A stretch of 64,000 nucleotides of DNA from Eonycteris spelaea (Eukaryota > Chordata > Mammalia > Chiroptera > Pteropodidae): NCBI GenBank assembly GCA_003508835.1, contig PUFA01000084.1, forward strand, positions 1,984,001 to 2,048,000, in the 5' to 3' direction. The translations under genes were made by a program, and so were the position numbers. Positions 46,210 to 58,255 of this stretch are shown piece by piece. Positions within the stretch are counted from its first letter, which is position 1. Every line of letters starts with the position of its first letter. A model generated the notes under the pieces. It saw nothing but the letters and a program-made list of their open reading frames with translations, was not told the origin of the DNA and searched no databases.

Positions 46210-47615
46210 CCCATTTGAGATTTTAGCTAAAGGGCCTAGTCCCGTCACCCTCCACTAACACTATTCATCTGGTATTGTTCCCAGAGTTGTCCAGAGTCCC
46301 ACGTGTTCCCAAATACCCTGCTGCACTATTGGATCATGTCCTCTATTATTTTCTCCTCTGGGCCAGATGGAGGCTGGTCCAGGTTGTTTGGTCTGCTGGG
46401 TTTCTCTTATGCACTGGAAATTGGCGCTGATGCCTAGAACACTTATTTCAGACGAGATTATACAGCCACTGATTATTTATTTTTCCCCTCTGGCAAGAAG
46501 CATTTGTATTAAAAGCAGGGCCAGAAGACAGTGTGGGCGGATTGCTACCACATCCCTAATTGTGACCTTCACTCCCTTTTCCTTTAGAAAACTCTTTCCC
46601 GTAGACTTCTGCCAGGAGGGTTTACCTTCCCAGCCTTCCAAATAGTTCCACATAAATCAGGATGCCAGTATGAATGCAGTGTAGGCTCCCGAGGTGAGTG
46701 CTTACTCCCTAGGGGCTCCTGAAAATGGGTAGATGATAGGAGTTTTGCAGAAATATTATTCTCGGTTTAGGACACATAATAGTTGAAGGGAGAAACCCAG
46801 AGAGGAAAAAAGGAGGAACCAGCTGGACAGAAATATACAAGAGTAAGAATGCCAACACCAAGAGGATTGGGAAATGAAAGGGATTGAGTGAAAGGAAAAA
46901 AAAGTTGAAAATTTATGTAAATACAAAGAATCAAAAGAAGGCTCTGAGAAAGAGATTAACATAATTATGATTCCAAGAGTGTGTAAGATTTTGGCTAGAT
47001 CATTAATTTGGAGTCACTGGTGGCAGTAAGTAAAGAAGCTAGGAGGAAGTTTGCTGAATAAATGTGCCTGGAGTTGACTGGAATGTATGTGTCTGCTCAG
47101 CCTGTTTTGTAGCACACTCTCTCTTTTCTGTAGAATGCACTTGGCATGACAGGAACTGTGAGCTCGGAAAGTCCTAAAATGTGCAGGGCACCGACATTTG
47201 AGCATCTGCCTTGTTTTCTCCTGAAAAAAAACCCAAAAGACCTTTCTGCCATTTAAAATGATTCCAAACATTTGAAGAAAGCAATTTATAAACACAAAAG
47301 GATGCACAGAAAAGACATCAGGAAACTAGGGAGTCAGAGAGGTAATTATTGAGAAAAACACTAATCTCTTATAAGCAGCAGTAATGATTTGCAAAAGGGT
47401 TGCCTTCTGGATTTCTGAGTTGATTTCCTGGGTGTCCTATGGACCAGAGTGTGATTTAAAATATCTCATCCTAATTTTAGACCATATCAGACAATAAAAG
47501 CCTTGCCTTTGGATGCTACATGAGAAGATTTGAGAGGAATCTGACCAAGGCATTGCTGTCCAACAGTATGTCAACAGAATGTCAGAATAGAGAAGGACCC
47601 TACAAGGGAATGAGA
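46210..47615. other. unassigned DNA
   Basis: I recognise no gene or repeat. Frames of 92, 68 and 97 codons at 46367-46645, 46756-46962 and 47014-47307 carry no domain. The second is a reversed A/G-rich stretch giving a Ser/Phe-rich translation. Confidence 0.4.
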
Positions 47616-47617
47616 CC

Positions 47618-47745
47618 AGTGTTCCTTAACAGGGGGCTCCAGCACTTGAGGCAGGATAGGTGCCTCCTAGTCACTGTGACAACCCCAAATGCCAACTGTT
47701 CAGTTTACATGTCTGTATGCCCCCTGTGAGAACAGTGCACATGGT
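47618..47745 (-). mobile_element. possible MER20-type hAT element
   Basis: 'CCAGTGTTCCTTAACAGGGGG' at the left, 'GTGACAACCCCAAATGCC' in the middle and 'CCCCCTGTGAGAACAGTG' at the right follow the antisense MER20 pattern. It is diverged, so this is tentative. Confidence 0.45.
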
Positions 47746-47754
47746 TAAAAACTA

Positions 47755-47905
47755 CGCAGTTGTAGTTCAGTCTCTTTATTTTATGGATGAGGAGATGGAA
47801 GCCCCAAGAGATTAAGTGACTTGCCCAAAGCCACACAGTATAATAGCAGGAGAGCCAAGCTTAGAACTTATAACCACCCATCTTTCCACAGCACCCCACC
47901 ATACT
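47755..47905 (-). repeat. MIR core, antisense
   Basis: 'TTATTTTATGGATGAGGAGATGGAAGCCCCAAGAGATTAAGTGACTTGCCCAAAGCCACACAGTATAATAGCAGGAGAGCC' is a well-kept antisense MIR core. Confidence 0.8.
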
Positions 47906-48454
47906 TTGTTTCACTAACAGAGATTCATTCCTTTGGGGTCAGGTTTTGAAATTCCAGCAGTCCTCACCTATGTCAAATAGTACAGGGAAGTATGAGATAG
48001 TAAGGCACCCTTTGGAAACCTAAAAATATCAGGACAAAAGAAATGTCGGAAGGCAAAGAGGGAGTGGAAAAAGCAAAAGAGAAATTGAGTGCAGGGGCTG
48101 CTGTTCAGGAAGGACACCAGAGAACGGATGGCCCCTTAGCTGGCGCTGAGGTGGGGGTCATATTCAGGTCATATTGTTTTTATAAAAGATGTGACCACAA
48201 CTCGGTGTACGTATGGCTATAAAACATTGAGATTGTAGCTATCAGGTGGGACTTACGGAGTCAGTCTTTGGACTTTAGTTTCTAGTCAACCCTCATGGAA
48301 TTATTTCATGAATTCAACTTCAAGGCAGCTTTCTCTAGTACTCTTGTTCATTCTAAATTTATTTCTGGCTTCTCAAACCCAGCACACTTTAGGTCCAGGA
48401 TTCCAGTCTGACTCTTCAATAAATCCCTTCTTGACCTGAGATAGTTTGGAGCCA

Positions 48455-48660
48455 CCACTCTGAGGAGCACAGGCTTGGCAGTCAGTCGGCCACAGCTGTG
48501 GCTGAGACTCAGTGTTGTCCCTTTCCTAACTGCTGGGGCTTTGATGCCTCTTAACCTCTCCAAGACTCTGTTTTCTTCTTTGTAAAGTAGCCAGTGGTTT
48601 ACACGGGGGAGTGTGCATAATATAGTCAGCACACAGTTTGTGCCAATTGTTGGTGTCCAC
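48455..48660 (+). repeat. MIR fragment, sense
   Basis: 'GCACAGGCTTGGCAGTCAGTCGGCC', 'TGATGCCTCTTAACCTCTCCAAGACTCTGTTTTCTTCTTTGTAAAGTAG', 'ATATAGTCAGCACACAG' are colinear with MIR. A (TGT)7 array at 48700-48720 follows. Confidence 0.55.
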
Positions 48661-49089
48661 TTCTTTCTGCCGAGTCATAAGTGATCCTGAATACAGTTTT
48701 TGTTGTTGTTGTTGTTGTTTTTCCATTTTAGAATTCTTATGGCTTTCCCAGTCTCCTCCATGGCCAGTTTTTCTGTTGTCCTTTAAGTATGTGTAAAGGG
48801 CCATTTTGTTTCCTATGACAGAAACTTCAGTAGCTTACATACATATTCAAGTGAATTCAAAGAAGCTCACTTTGTCACAGAGCTTCCTGGTTTTCCATTG
48901 CTACCAATTTGCACAGGGCATGCAGAGAGCACTACAGTTTCTTAAACCCTGTAAGCACATGTAATAACCATTCTGTTTTACCCTCCCAATTTTCAGGACA
49001 CTATAACCAAATTACCCAGCTGGTGCCAGAGGAATTCCTAATGAGGCTCTGCTCTGCGTAAGAACAGAACCCTGGTTCTCTCTGTGTCT

Positions 49090-50680
49090 CTTCCTCCTCA
49101 CAGAAGTCAAAGTCCATGTCAGGGCAGCCTGCGGGGATCAATTACTTTTAATGAAAAGGAGCTCTTTCAGAAAGTTTTCCTTAAGGGCCCTGGGTTTTAG
49201 ACACACCCTTCTGCTCTGGAGACAGGCCTGATTTGCATCTGTGTTGTGACAGGGTGATTATGCATGTTGTGAATAAACATACTTATGTACTCATGTGTGC
49301 TGTCACAACAATGAGTAGCATCCAATAAATACCAGGTTAAGAGCATGCCAACATCTTCCCAACAGCTGGCACAGCTGAAAACTTGCCTGCCTTATTAACA
49401 CTCAACTTATCTGGAATCTGCTCACTGAGCAGAAACTTCATAAATTTCTGCAATTTGCATTCCGCCTCACCGTAGCTCATTACCGGTGACCTCACTACCT
49501 CTTATGCTAGAGCCGATTGGCCTCCCAAGGTACTGTCTGCTAGATGTCCTTCACTTCTGTCCGTCAACATCATAGACAGAGTTGGGGTGAAAGCTTGTTG
49601 CTGCTGCCAGAGCTGAGCAAGAAGCCTGATCATTTTTTCCCTTCACTCTGGAGAAAGTGACATTTCAGATTCCCCTCTCCCTCCTGAGGCAGATTAGAAT
49701 GGAGAGGCTCAAACCTTTTTCCAAATGGGAGGGAAAAAAAGGGCACACAGCAATTTGGTTGTGCAAGAAAGTACTTGAATCCTCTCTCAGTGTCTTTTAG
49801 AGATTAGTCAGTTGTGTTCACCAGGTATGCCAGTTTCTCCAAATCATTCTAATCTGGTTCCCCAGCCTTTTAACCTTTCTCTCCGTTGGCCTGGCTTGCT
49901 TACTGTGTGCTGTGTTGTCAGCTGTTTCATTAGGCACAGTTCAGAACTCCTAGCATCTGGTTAAACATTTTTGGCCAGGTGCCTCTTCTTATTGGTGTGT
50001 GGAGTAGGAGAGGCTGTTTCCTTCCCTCACATTCTCTACATCCCCTCCCCTGCCAACTCATTATCCTTGATTGAAAATGGTTGTCTGCCTGCTGTCAGGT
50101 GTCCTTCCCAAACTGCCCTCCACCCTCACCCTGATCCCTGAACCTTGTGGCCTGGAGAGGAGGCTCCTGAGGAGGCAGCAGAGCCTCTGAGCAGCAGCCT
50201 CATTAAAAATCACATCATGGATTTGGTTTTATTTTTTTTCCTCCCTGACTTGATGAAAACAAAACAAGAAGAGGTGGGGAGGAGGAAGGAGGAGAGGTAT
50301 AAGTGAATTGCTTAATGGAGACACTCAGTCTGAATATTTAATATGCTGATTTTATTGAATAAAAGGTGAAAAAGTGGTTCTTGTTTGTTGCTTGCCTGTC
50401 AAACCATGGCAAACAAGCATTCTTTTTCCTGACTGGAGCTTTTTATTACTGTATGGATTCTAGAGTGTAATTATGCCTTATATCTGAGCTGCATTATACA
50501 CACAATTATAATTCCCCAGCTGAACTATTTATTTATTACCAGGAGAGATATTTGTTCAGTTTCCTTGGAGAATTTATTTTGGTGGTGCTTTCATTGTCTT
50601 GCCTTTCATCAGGCTGGATGATCCAGGAGGAGTCTCTTGCTCTGAGCCCCTGGCTAGTCGGTTGACAGTTGGGATGAACT
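49090..50680. promoter_or_regulatory. candidate conserved non-coding/enhancer block
   Basis: This 1.6-kb stretch has no repeat I can name and no long frame on either strand. It carries two perfect octamer (POU) sites ATTTGCAT at 49231-49238 and 49453-49460, and ATTATGCAT at 49257-49265. It also carries an inverted CCAAT (ATTGG, 49516-49520), a forkhead-like GGCAAACAAGC near 50408-50418, TAATTA at 50468-50473 and the palindrome AATTATAATT at 50504-50513. The combination resembles long-range developmental enhancers. No cross-species alignment was available, so this is a hypothesis. Confidence 0.4.
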
Positions 50681-50914
50681 TCCCAGTCACATTAATTCAT
50701 GCTGTTGGAGAAAGACACTAGGTAAAAGAAATTTCAGGACAATAAATATTTGAGAATGTTTGTACTGTTTTCAGAGCTTTCATGGGAAGGACTTTTTATT
50801 CTTGCTATTATCATCTTATGAAATCTGATTTGAAATCTTTTTAGAAAATAGCTTTCTCTAGGTACAGCCTGCCTGCCTAACAGTTCATAAAGAAAGAGCC
50901 CAAAGCTAAGTAGA

Positions 50915-51610
50915 ATTCACATCAATAAACATTTGTTGAGGACCTTATCCTAAACCAGGCATTGTGCTGGGCACTAGCTCATAGCCAAGAGGAAGACTCA
51001 GTTCTTACCTTGGAAGATCTCACAGTTCATCATGAGAAACAGATCCATTATTAATTCTGAGAAATGTAGTAAGTGCTGCAATATTGGTTCCTGAATTTGT
51101 TTAAATTTTTGCTGATTTCATACTGTATAAATACTAGGCAAGTGATACAGATGTAATTGGGGAGAATAGATATGGTCTCTACCCTCATTGCAGAAATGTG
51201 AAGGGGGGCCCGACAGATAATAAAGTTAACAAATAAATAATTTTTGAGATCAGTGATTGCCATAAAAATGAAATAGGAAAATGTGAGAATGAAAGTGGAA
51301 AAGGAGGAGACAGGTCTTTCTAGCAGGTGTCATTGGAGCTGAGACTTAAATGATAAGAGAGAGGTAGGCATGGGACGAACGAGGGGATGCATTGAGGAGA
51401 AGAGCTTTCTTGGCAGAGGGAACAGTAAATACAAGAGTGCTGGGGCAGGGATTGCAAGAAGGACACAAGATTGGAGTATAGTGGTGTAGGAAGAGAGACG
51501 AGAGAACAGGATGGGGAGGTAGCTGGGACTAGGTCATTTATACTCCATAGGCTTTGGAAAAGAGTTTTAGGTTTTATTCTCTTTTTCGATGGGATACCAT
51601 CCGATGGGAT
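50915..51610 (-). repeat. L2 LINE, antisense, long fragment
   Basis: 'AATAAACATTTGTTGAGGACC', 'GGCATTGTGCTGGGCACTAGC', 'GGAGCTGAGACTTAAATGATAAGAG', 'TGGGGCAGGGATTGCAAGAAGG', 'TCATTTATACTCCATAGGCTTTGG' and 'CGATGGGATACCATCC' run in antisense L2 order. It is about 700 bp, the longest L2 here. Confidence 0.75.
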
Positions 51611-53255
51611 TATAGTCAGGGGGCTCCATTCTTCCTACCCTAGATAGAGGTACAACTTCCAAACTAGGTAATGAGCTGTTTCCTTACTGGAGCAGAGGGA
51701 GGAGAAAGTGGATGAAGATGTCTGGGACCCCACTTCTCCTTTCATGACACTTACGGTGGTTCCTGCTTATCGGCAGATATCTTTTTCATTATCTGGTGCT
51801 ATCTTGGGCTGAACATTTTCAAGGCTGGTTTTCCAATCTTCCATCAATTCTGTTAACCTTAAAAGTACTTCTGACAAATTTCTTTTAGATTAAGTTAACA
51901 AGGTTTCATTGCAATTAAGGAAGTCAATTAAGGAAATCAAGGAGATGCTTAGTGCGTTTCTCCTTATGTAGGCTCAGGAAGTGAGACACGTAGATTTATC
52001 TCAGTCATATTCTATGAGCCTTGAATGTAGTGTCCAAATATCCCAGATTCTGATTTTATTATCCAATAGTATGTTCTCTGGTTCTATGATTTTGTCTTTT
52101 TCTGAATCTTCACTGGTATTTTGGTGAAAAATTGAGAAAAACCGGATCGATAATTCATTTTAAACTTTATTTCAGTTTTAGCTGCTTTTAGGAGTCAAAT
52201 TAGCTCAGAAATTGCTTAATTTTAATTCTTTCTGTGCAAGGTTGGTACAAGTTATTACACATGAAATTTAGGTTACTTCCCAAATCTGACCTTACCTAAT
52301 ATAATTGGGCTACCTCTGTATGGGATATTTGAGGAATTTTAGAAAACCCTGACCAAAGGCAATTTTGAAGTGGCCAGAGAAGAGAAGAAACATCTTTAGA
52401 AATCCTTTTTTATTTTTCTATCTACTTGCCCCTGAACAACTTACATCCAGGCCTTATTTCTTCTCTAGGTTTCAGTATTCAAACACTGATGGCTGCTTTC
52501 TAATGATTTTCTAATTCTTTTAAATCTTTTTTGTTTTTGTAAAAATGTGTACAGATGGTGCCAGAATAGTTTTCTTGTTGTGGTAGCTGAAAAATCTCAG
52601 TTCTTACTTGTGAAGAATTTGTTATTTCAACCTTTTCTACTTCTAGATGTCTAGCCTTTTCTTTTCTTTGAGTCTCTCAAACATTCTTTTCTTTCTTCTT
52701 AGTTTTTATCTCTCAAACTTATAATAACCTTTTAGAAATATGATTACTTTAAAAAGAAATCAACCTTTTAAATTGGGATTTAAATATATTTTCCCATTTG
52801 AATATTTTCCCTAGCGTTTTGCTTTAATTAAGATGACACACATTTGCAAATAAGTTCTCATCATTTCTCTGTTCATTTCCATTTTTAGTGTGATTTGTCA
52901 ATAAACTCAGGCCATGAAGTCCAAAAACAAATGATCTGTGAATCCTTAGTGTGTCAAGTACCTTTTCTCTTAAAAAATATGTTCTTAGTCAAAATTATAT
53001 TAAGGGTTGGGGAGAAAAAGGAGGTACATATAATTAGCCACTATGAAGTCATGACATTCATGAGGATTTTTGAAGTTTTGTAGGAATAGGCGAGGTTCTT
53101 TGCAATCATTTTGTACTCTTTTAGCACCTTTACTTCTAAGTCAAGCTTTTTATTTATTTTTTAACCAAAGATGCTAACTTGTTTAAAAATTCTAAACCAC
53201 AGTGAAATCATCGAAAGCCATGCAAAAGATGTCAACATCAGTGAGTGGGAACAGA
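51611..53255. other. unassigned AT-rich DNA
   Basis: No gene or named repeat. The sequence is T-rich, and the 62-codon frame at 52895-53083 has no recognisable domain. Confidence 0.4.
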
Positions 53256-53259
53256 TAAA

Positions 53260-53570
53260 CAGAAAGGAGTTATAATACAGGTCAATAAGTGATATTATAA
53301 TGGGGTAAGTACAATATGCTTTTGTATGGGGGAAACCTCTACTCCAGTGTTGGATGGGGATTGCTTCACAAAGGAAGAAAGGTTTAAATGAGGCTGAAGG
53401 AGAAGTAAGAGTTAGCTAAGCAGAAACCAAGCAGAGTTCTAGGCAGAGAGAACTGTGTTTAACTACATAGAACTGTGGGTGAGTGTATGGTACATCTTGG
53501 CACCTTCACTTTGGCTGGAGCGTGACCAGCAAGGGATAGTGATGGAGGAGCAATCGGAAAGTGCTACAGA
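53260..53570 (-). repeat. L2 fragment, antisense
   Basis: 'TTCACAAAGGAAGAAAGGTTTAAATGAGGCTGAAGGAGAAGTAAGAGTTAGC' and 'CTTTGGCTGGAGCGTGACCAGCAAGGG' match antisense L2 text. Confidence 0.6.
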
Positions 53571-53904
53571 ATGCGTAAGACTGTTATCATGTGAAATGTA
53601 GATTTAGCCTTCTTATAGTCTCTTCCCTAATGATCACTCTGGCTCCGAGTCCTGCTTTTCTCATCGTTCTAGAGTGAGTACTAATATCTTCTGACAAAGT
53701 TTTGGTGAGAACTTAATGATAGAACATAAATGTGTTGCAGAAGATAGTATGGGTGTGGAAGGGATTCTCCCTAAGGATTTTCTGCACTGTTCTCCAGGGC
53801 TGTAGATATGTTGAGCTATCACATCCATGATTATGCGACACTACATCACAAAAGGATTTTACATATGTAATGAAGTTTACTGCTCAGTTAACTTTAAGTT
53901 ATTT

Positions 53905-54313
53905 AAAAGCGGAGAGTTCTCACCAGCTAGTAGAAGAAGTCAAAAAGATTCCAAGTGTAAGAAGACTTCAGTGCACCCTTGCTGGTTTAACATGGAGGTT
54001 CCTATGTGTCAAGTAATGAGGGAGGTCTCTAGAAGCTGAGAACAGATGACTGGCTGACAACTAACAAAGAAATGGGGACCTTTGTTTTGCAGCCTCAGGA
54101 ACTGAATTCTGCCAACAACTTGAATCAGCTGGAAAGTGAATTCTTCCCCAGAATCTCCAGATAATAGCCCAGTCCAGCTGACACCTTGACTTCAGTTGAT
54201 GAGAATCAACTGAATCCAGATGAGCACACCTAGACTTTAAGCTACAGAACAACAAGGTCATAATAAGTGTAAGTTTGTGGCAATTTCTTATGCAGCAACA
54301 GAAAACTAATACA
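53905..54313 (+). mobile_element. MLT1-type MaLR LTR, sense, 5'-incomplete
   Basis: 'CTCACCAGCTAGTAGAAGAAGTC', 'GCTGAGAACAGATGACTGGCTGACA', 'GGAACTGAATTCTGCCAACAACTTGAATCAGCTGG', 'TCTCCAGATAATAGCCCAGTCCAGCTGACACCTTGAC', ending 'AACAGAAAACTAATACA'. The 101-codon minus frame at 54061-54366 is its antisense shadow. Confidence 0.85.
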
Positions 54314-54319
54314 ATGAGT

Positions 54320-54640
54320 ATTAAATTTATGGAACTTTGGACTTGGACAAGGCCTGAGTCTTCCACTCACCATTTCTATCATTATAGGCAAGTTACTTAA
54401 AATCTCTGAGACTCAGATTCCTCATCCATAAAAAGGAATAGAAATAGACATACTATTATTGACCTTATAGAATTAGTAGGAAGACCAACTGGGGAAATGT
54501 ATGGAAAGTGCTTACCTCGGAATAATTTTGCAGTAAATGTTAGCTGTTTTACTATCACTTTTGCTACCATACTTCCATTTTCATTTTGTAAAATATCTAT
54601 CAGAGTGGCCTGCACATAGTAGGTGCTTAATTAGCGCTAG
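54320..54640 (+). repeat. MIR SINE, sense
   Basis: 'CTTGGACAAGGCC', 'AGGCAAGTTACTTAAAATCTCTGAGACTCAGATTCCTCATCCATAAAAAGG', 'GGAAAGTGCTTACC', and a further 3' end 'GCCTGCACATAGTAGGTGCTTAATTAG' at 54608-54634. It lies directly after the MLT1 LTR. Confidence 0.75.
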
Positions 54641-55620
54641 TGCCTTTCATCTTTTCTTGATCTTCCTCAGTTCCTTGAAAGCCACCAGTTCTACTAACTC
54701 ACACATTCCTGCCATCTCCTACACTTTGTGAATATTGATTTTGAGACTGGAAGGGAAACATTTATCATTCTTAATTGCGATAAAATCATTACAATGTTGT
54801 TAAACATTCAGATAGAAATTAAGTTCCACTGCATAATGCAAAGACAACTATTAATCTGTGCTGGTAGCCAAACTCAGGAAAAGTGATATGGATAAAATGG
54901 ATGTGATGTATTAATAACATCATGATGTTAAGGAAGAAACTTCGATCTGAGCAAAATAATGATACTTTACAGGCAAGCCTTTCTGTTTCAAAATGGAGAA
55001 TCAGCAGATAAATTCCTGCAGCAGAATCTCCAAGTAGAAGGAAAACTTTAAAAAAATGAAGAAGGCACTTAATTTTCAAGTAATTATCAACACTGCCCAT
55101 GGAAGATAAAGTTGCAACACCACTATATAAGAATTTGTGTTCATTCTCATACACACTAGCATGAAAACTGATTAGCTGACATATTCTCTGCTTTTCTGTT
55201 CCTGTCCAAATAGAGTCTCAGCCATAGAGACTGACAGGCAAGACATTCAACCTGGGTCCCGTGCAGGTTTTGAGGACAAAAGTAAACACTTATCCTTAAC
55301 GATAAGTGAAACGAAATCCATTACAAATTTTTTAAAAAGATCATATCACAATCATCACAAAATCCAGAAAAATGGCTTATTGATTTCCTGCCTAGTATGC
55401 CTCCATAATAATCTTTCTTTATATATTTGATTGCATGCTCTTTAATCATATCTTCATATGTCAACAGTTTTATAATTTTCTATAGAGAAAATTCAGGGTT
55501 TTTTTCTCCAGCATGGTTGATAGACATTTGTTTCTAATTGCTTAAAAATGAGTTTTCTGTTTCAGAAATCTCTCTTGGCATGCTGAGGCTCTAACTTTCT
55601 CTGCATCATCTTTCTCAGAG
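54641..55620. other. unassigned DNA
   Basis: No gene is seen. The 111-codon minus frame at 54819-55154 has no domain or signal that I can identify and sits in AT-rich sequence. Confidence 0.4.
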
Positions 55621-55627
55621 GTGCTTC

Positions 55628-55847
55628 TCACCCCCGGGCAAGGCTTGGAGAAGCCCACTCTCTCGATGTCACTCCACAGGGCTTCCAGAGCTGCTCCAGC
55701 AGCAGCTGGTCTTTCTCCTCAAGTACTTACTGCCCATCCTTCTGCCAACAGCTCTGTCTGGATTTCAAGGAGCAGCATCTCTTTTAGACTTTTCTTCATA
55801 GAGTCAAAGATGGTGTCCAGATTTTCTTTAAGGTCCACATAGGCCAT
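55628..55847 (-). pseudogene. unidentified coding-like relic, coiled-coil flavour
   Basis: On the minus strand an ATG at 55847 opens 42 codons ending at 55719. The product is rich in Leu, Lys and Glu with heptad-like spacing (it contains KKSLKEMLLLE). A shifted frame beginning near 55728 continues with VLEEKDQLLLEQL and runs to a stop at 55628. Together they look like one short coiled-coil coding stretch broken by a frameshift, as in a processed pseudogene or isolated exon. I do not recognise the protein. The opposite-strand 73-codon frame at 55621-55842 has a composition typical of a shadow. This could still be chance. Confidence 0.3.
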
Positions 55848-56119
55848 TTTTGCTGAGGACAGGGAGATATGGAGGGACTGCTAGAAGTGCAGTCCCAGGA
55901 AACCATAAAAACATGACCTCCAGTCTGGGGCAGCATTCCAGGCCTTCATGGGCTGCTAAGGCTACTTCTTCCTCCTTATGTCCCTAGAGCAGAACCAGCC
56001 TTAGAAGGGGCCTGGCAAGTGAAGGATCCGAAGCTTAAACTTTTTTAGCTTAATGTTAAATCCACCTCTTCTCTTAATCTAGCCTCAATCTACCTTTCCA
56101 ACTTGTAAACTTGACTAAC

Positions 56120-56865
56120 TGTTGTTCCCCAAAGATGCCTTTATCTTTCCCTCTTCTGGCCCTGAGTCATTTCAGTACCTCTGTCTACAATGCCTTCCTT
56201 CAGCATTTACCTGTGAGATCCCTGAAAGTCTAGGGCAAATGCTGCTTCTCCATGAAACCTTTCCTGATTCTGCTTACCAGGTAAGATCTTGCTTATGCCT
56301 GAACCCCTTTAGTGCCTACTGTTCTCAATTTTACAGGGACTTTTCCAAAACTGCTTTGCTTATTGTTAATATATACATTTATGTATTCATGGGAAATGAT
56401 CAGAAATCTCTTTAGCTAAATAGGAAAGGAGCCAAAAACAAACATAAACATTTATTTTTCAAATTTTGAACATTAATTTCAGTTACAGTGGGGATAGGAG
56501 CTTTGACGGAAATGGCCTGTGTCATTATAAACTAGTAACAGGGCTCTCGTGGGTATCCCTGTGGAAGTGACATGAGATCATCAGGATGAATAGCAGTTAG
56601 CCGGGTAAGGGAAAGGAAGCATTCATGGCGGAAGGAATAACATGTAAAAGGTCCTAAGCTAGGAGGGACCTTGCTGCATTTCAAAACCATGAAGAATGCT
56701 TATTAGACCATGAACATCTCTATTATAATTATTTCTACGGCTATCTCATCTCACCCTGTAAATTCCTGGAAGACAGAGATGATTTCTTAAGTATTTCTGC
56801 ATCCCCCCTCTTCCTATCACAGGGGCTATTTTATGTTCAATAAATGTTTGCCTAACTGACTCAAA
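56120..56865 (+). repeat. L2 LINE, sense, with 3' end
   Basis: 'TTCTCCATGAAACCTTTCCTGATTCTGCTTACC' (56246-56278) and, further on, 'CACCCTGTAAATTCCTGGAAGACAGAGATGATTTCTTAAG' with the 3' end 'TTATGTTCAATAAATGTTTGCCTAACTGA' (56831-56859). The middle part (56400-56700) is unlike L2 and may be an insertion. Confidence 0.6.
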
Positions 56866-58069
56866 CCTCATTTGTTAAAAGAGGAAAGCAGAGAGCCTAT
56901 GTCAGAGCATACAAAATGTTCCAACTAATTTTTAATATCTCATCAATCCTAAGATGCGCATATCTTCACAATTTAGTGTCTCTGAAATTGGGATACTTTT
57001 TACAGTTGATAACTACATTTGCATGTTTTTCCTTTCTTAGTAGTACATAAAACAATGATGTGTTTTATAATTAGTGGTGTGTTATAGTCAATGAAATGTG
57101 GTAAATGTCTTCATATGACTAAATCCTTCATTGTAAATTTGAAGAAATAAGTGAATGGTTTTCATAATTTTAATGTTTCAGACTGATTTTTCAAATTAAT
57201 AACTAATTTGAATCCATTGGTAGATAGTGTGACTCTGGATTAATTGAGTTGTAGGGGTAGAAGAAAGTTACAGGAAATCGGTTCCAATTTTCATTTATTC
57301 TGAACTGTAGTCAAGATGTATTTTGTCTATCCTGAAGTACCTCATGGTTTTCTTTCCACATGTAGGACCTTCTGTCTTCCTTTGGAGGTACTGCATCTCC
57401 TTCCATTCTCTTCAATGGTTAGTGTGAGAAAGATATTCATACAGTGGAATCCTGATCCCTGGCTGCACTTGATTTATTTGATTGGTCTAGATTGCAGTTG
57501 AACCAAATATAGTTCCAGAAGAATTTGGATTTGTGACAACTAGAGAGCATTAGACTAGTTAGAGCATTTTTGGTTAGTCAGAAAAGTTTTGGAGTTCACA
57601 GTCTGCCATGGAAACTGAGAGCAGAGGGAGCATCTGAATATTCCGTGAACTAATATACTTAAAATATACATACATAGTAATCTCAGAAGGTGGTCATTTG
57701 GTACCTGATTGAATGTCTCCCATGATAGGGAACATACCTTCTTTCACAGACTCTACTCCAGAGTGGGGAAATGACTGTTTAGTAATAGTATTCATACTGA
57801 TGAAATAGCTTCATGTGAATTCTGCTAGTGGTTACTAGTTCTGTATATGTCAGTCCAAACAGAACGAGTCCATTCTGTCTTCTACTTGCTAGCACCTCAG
57901 CCTTGACAATGACATCCCATTCTCTAAGTGTTTTTTATCCAGGAAAGATACCCAGGTTTATCAAATTAGGTTTGTTTTCTAGTTCATTTAGAAGAGTAGG
58001 AGAAAAAAAGTGTTGAAACAATAAGAAAAACAATAACTACAAAAAAAAAATCTAACTTTGGATTGCATT
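56866..58069. other. unassigned AT-rich DNA
   Basis: No gene or nameable repeat is seen. Frames of 61-62 codons at 57316-57501 and 57828-58016 are unsupported. A poly(A) run lies near 58041-58050. Confidence 0.4.
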
Positions 58070-58255
58070 ACTTTTGAGCCAGGCACTAGGCTACATGCTT
58101 TAAGTTCACTGAATATTCTCAATACTTTATGTTATAAATACTGTTATTTTTCTAGATTTGCCAATAAAGAAACTGAGGCTTAGGAAGATCAATTTGCCCA
58201 AAGTCATACATCTAGTAAGTAGCACAGTCTGCATTTAAACTTAAGTGGTATCATG
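58070..58255 (-). repeat. MIR SINE, antisense
   Basis: 'GAGCCAGGCACTAGGCTACATGCTTTAAG', 'TTTGCCAATAAAGAAACTGAGGCTTAGGAAGATCAATTTGCCCAAAGTCATACATCTAGTAAGTAGCAC' is a clear antisense MIR. Confidence 0.8.

Noticed and set aside
54819..55154. 111-codon minus frame with hydrophobic segments
   Set aside because: AT-rich sequence and no homology that I can recognise. No splice or promoter context.
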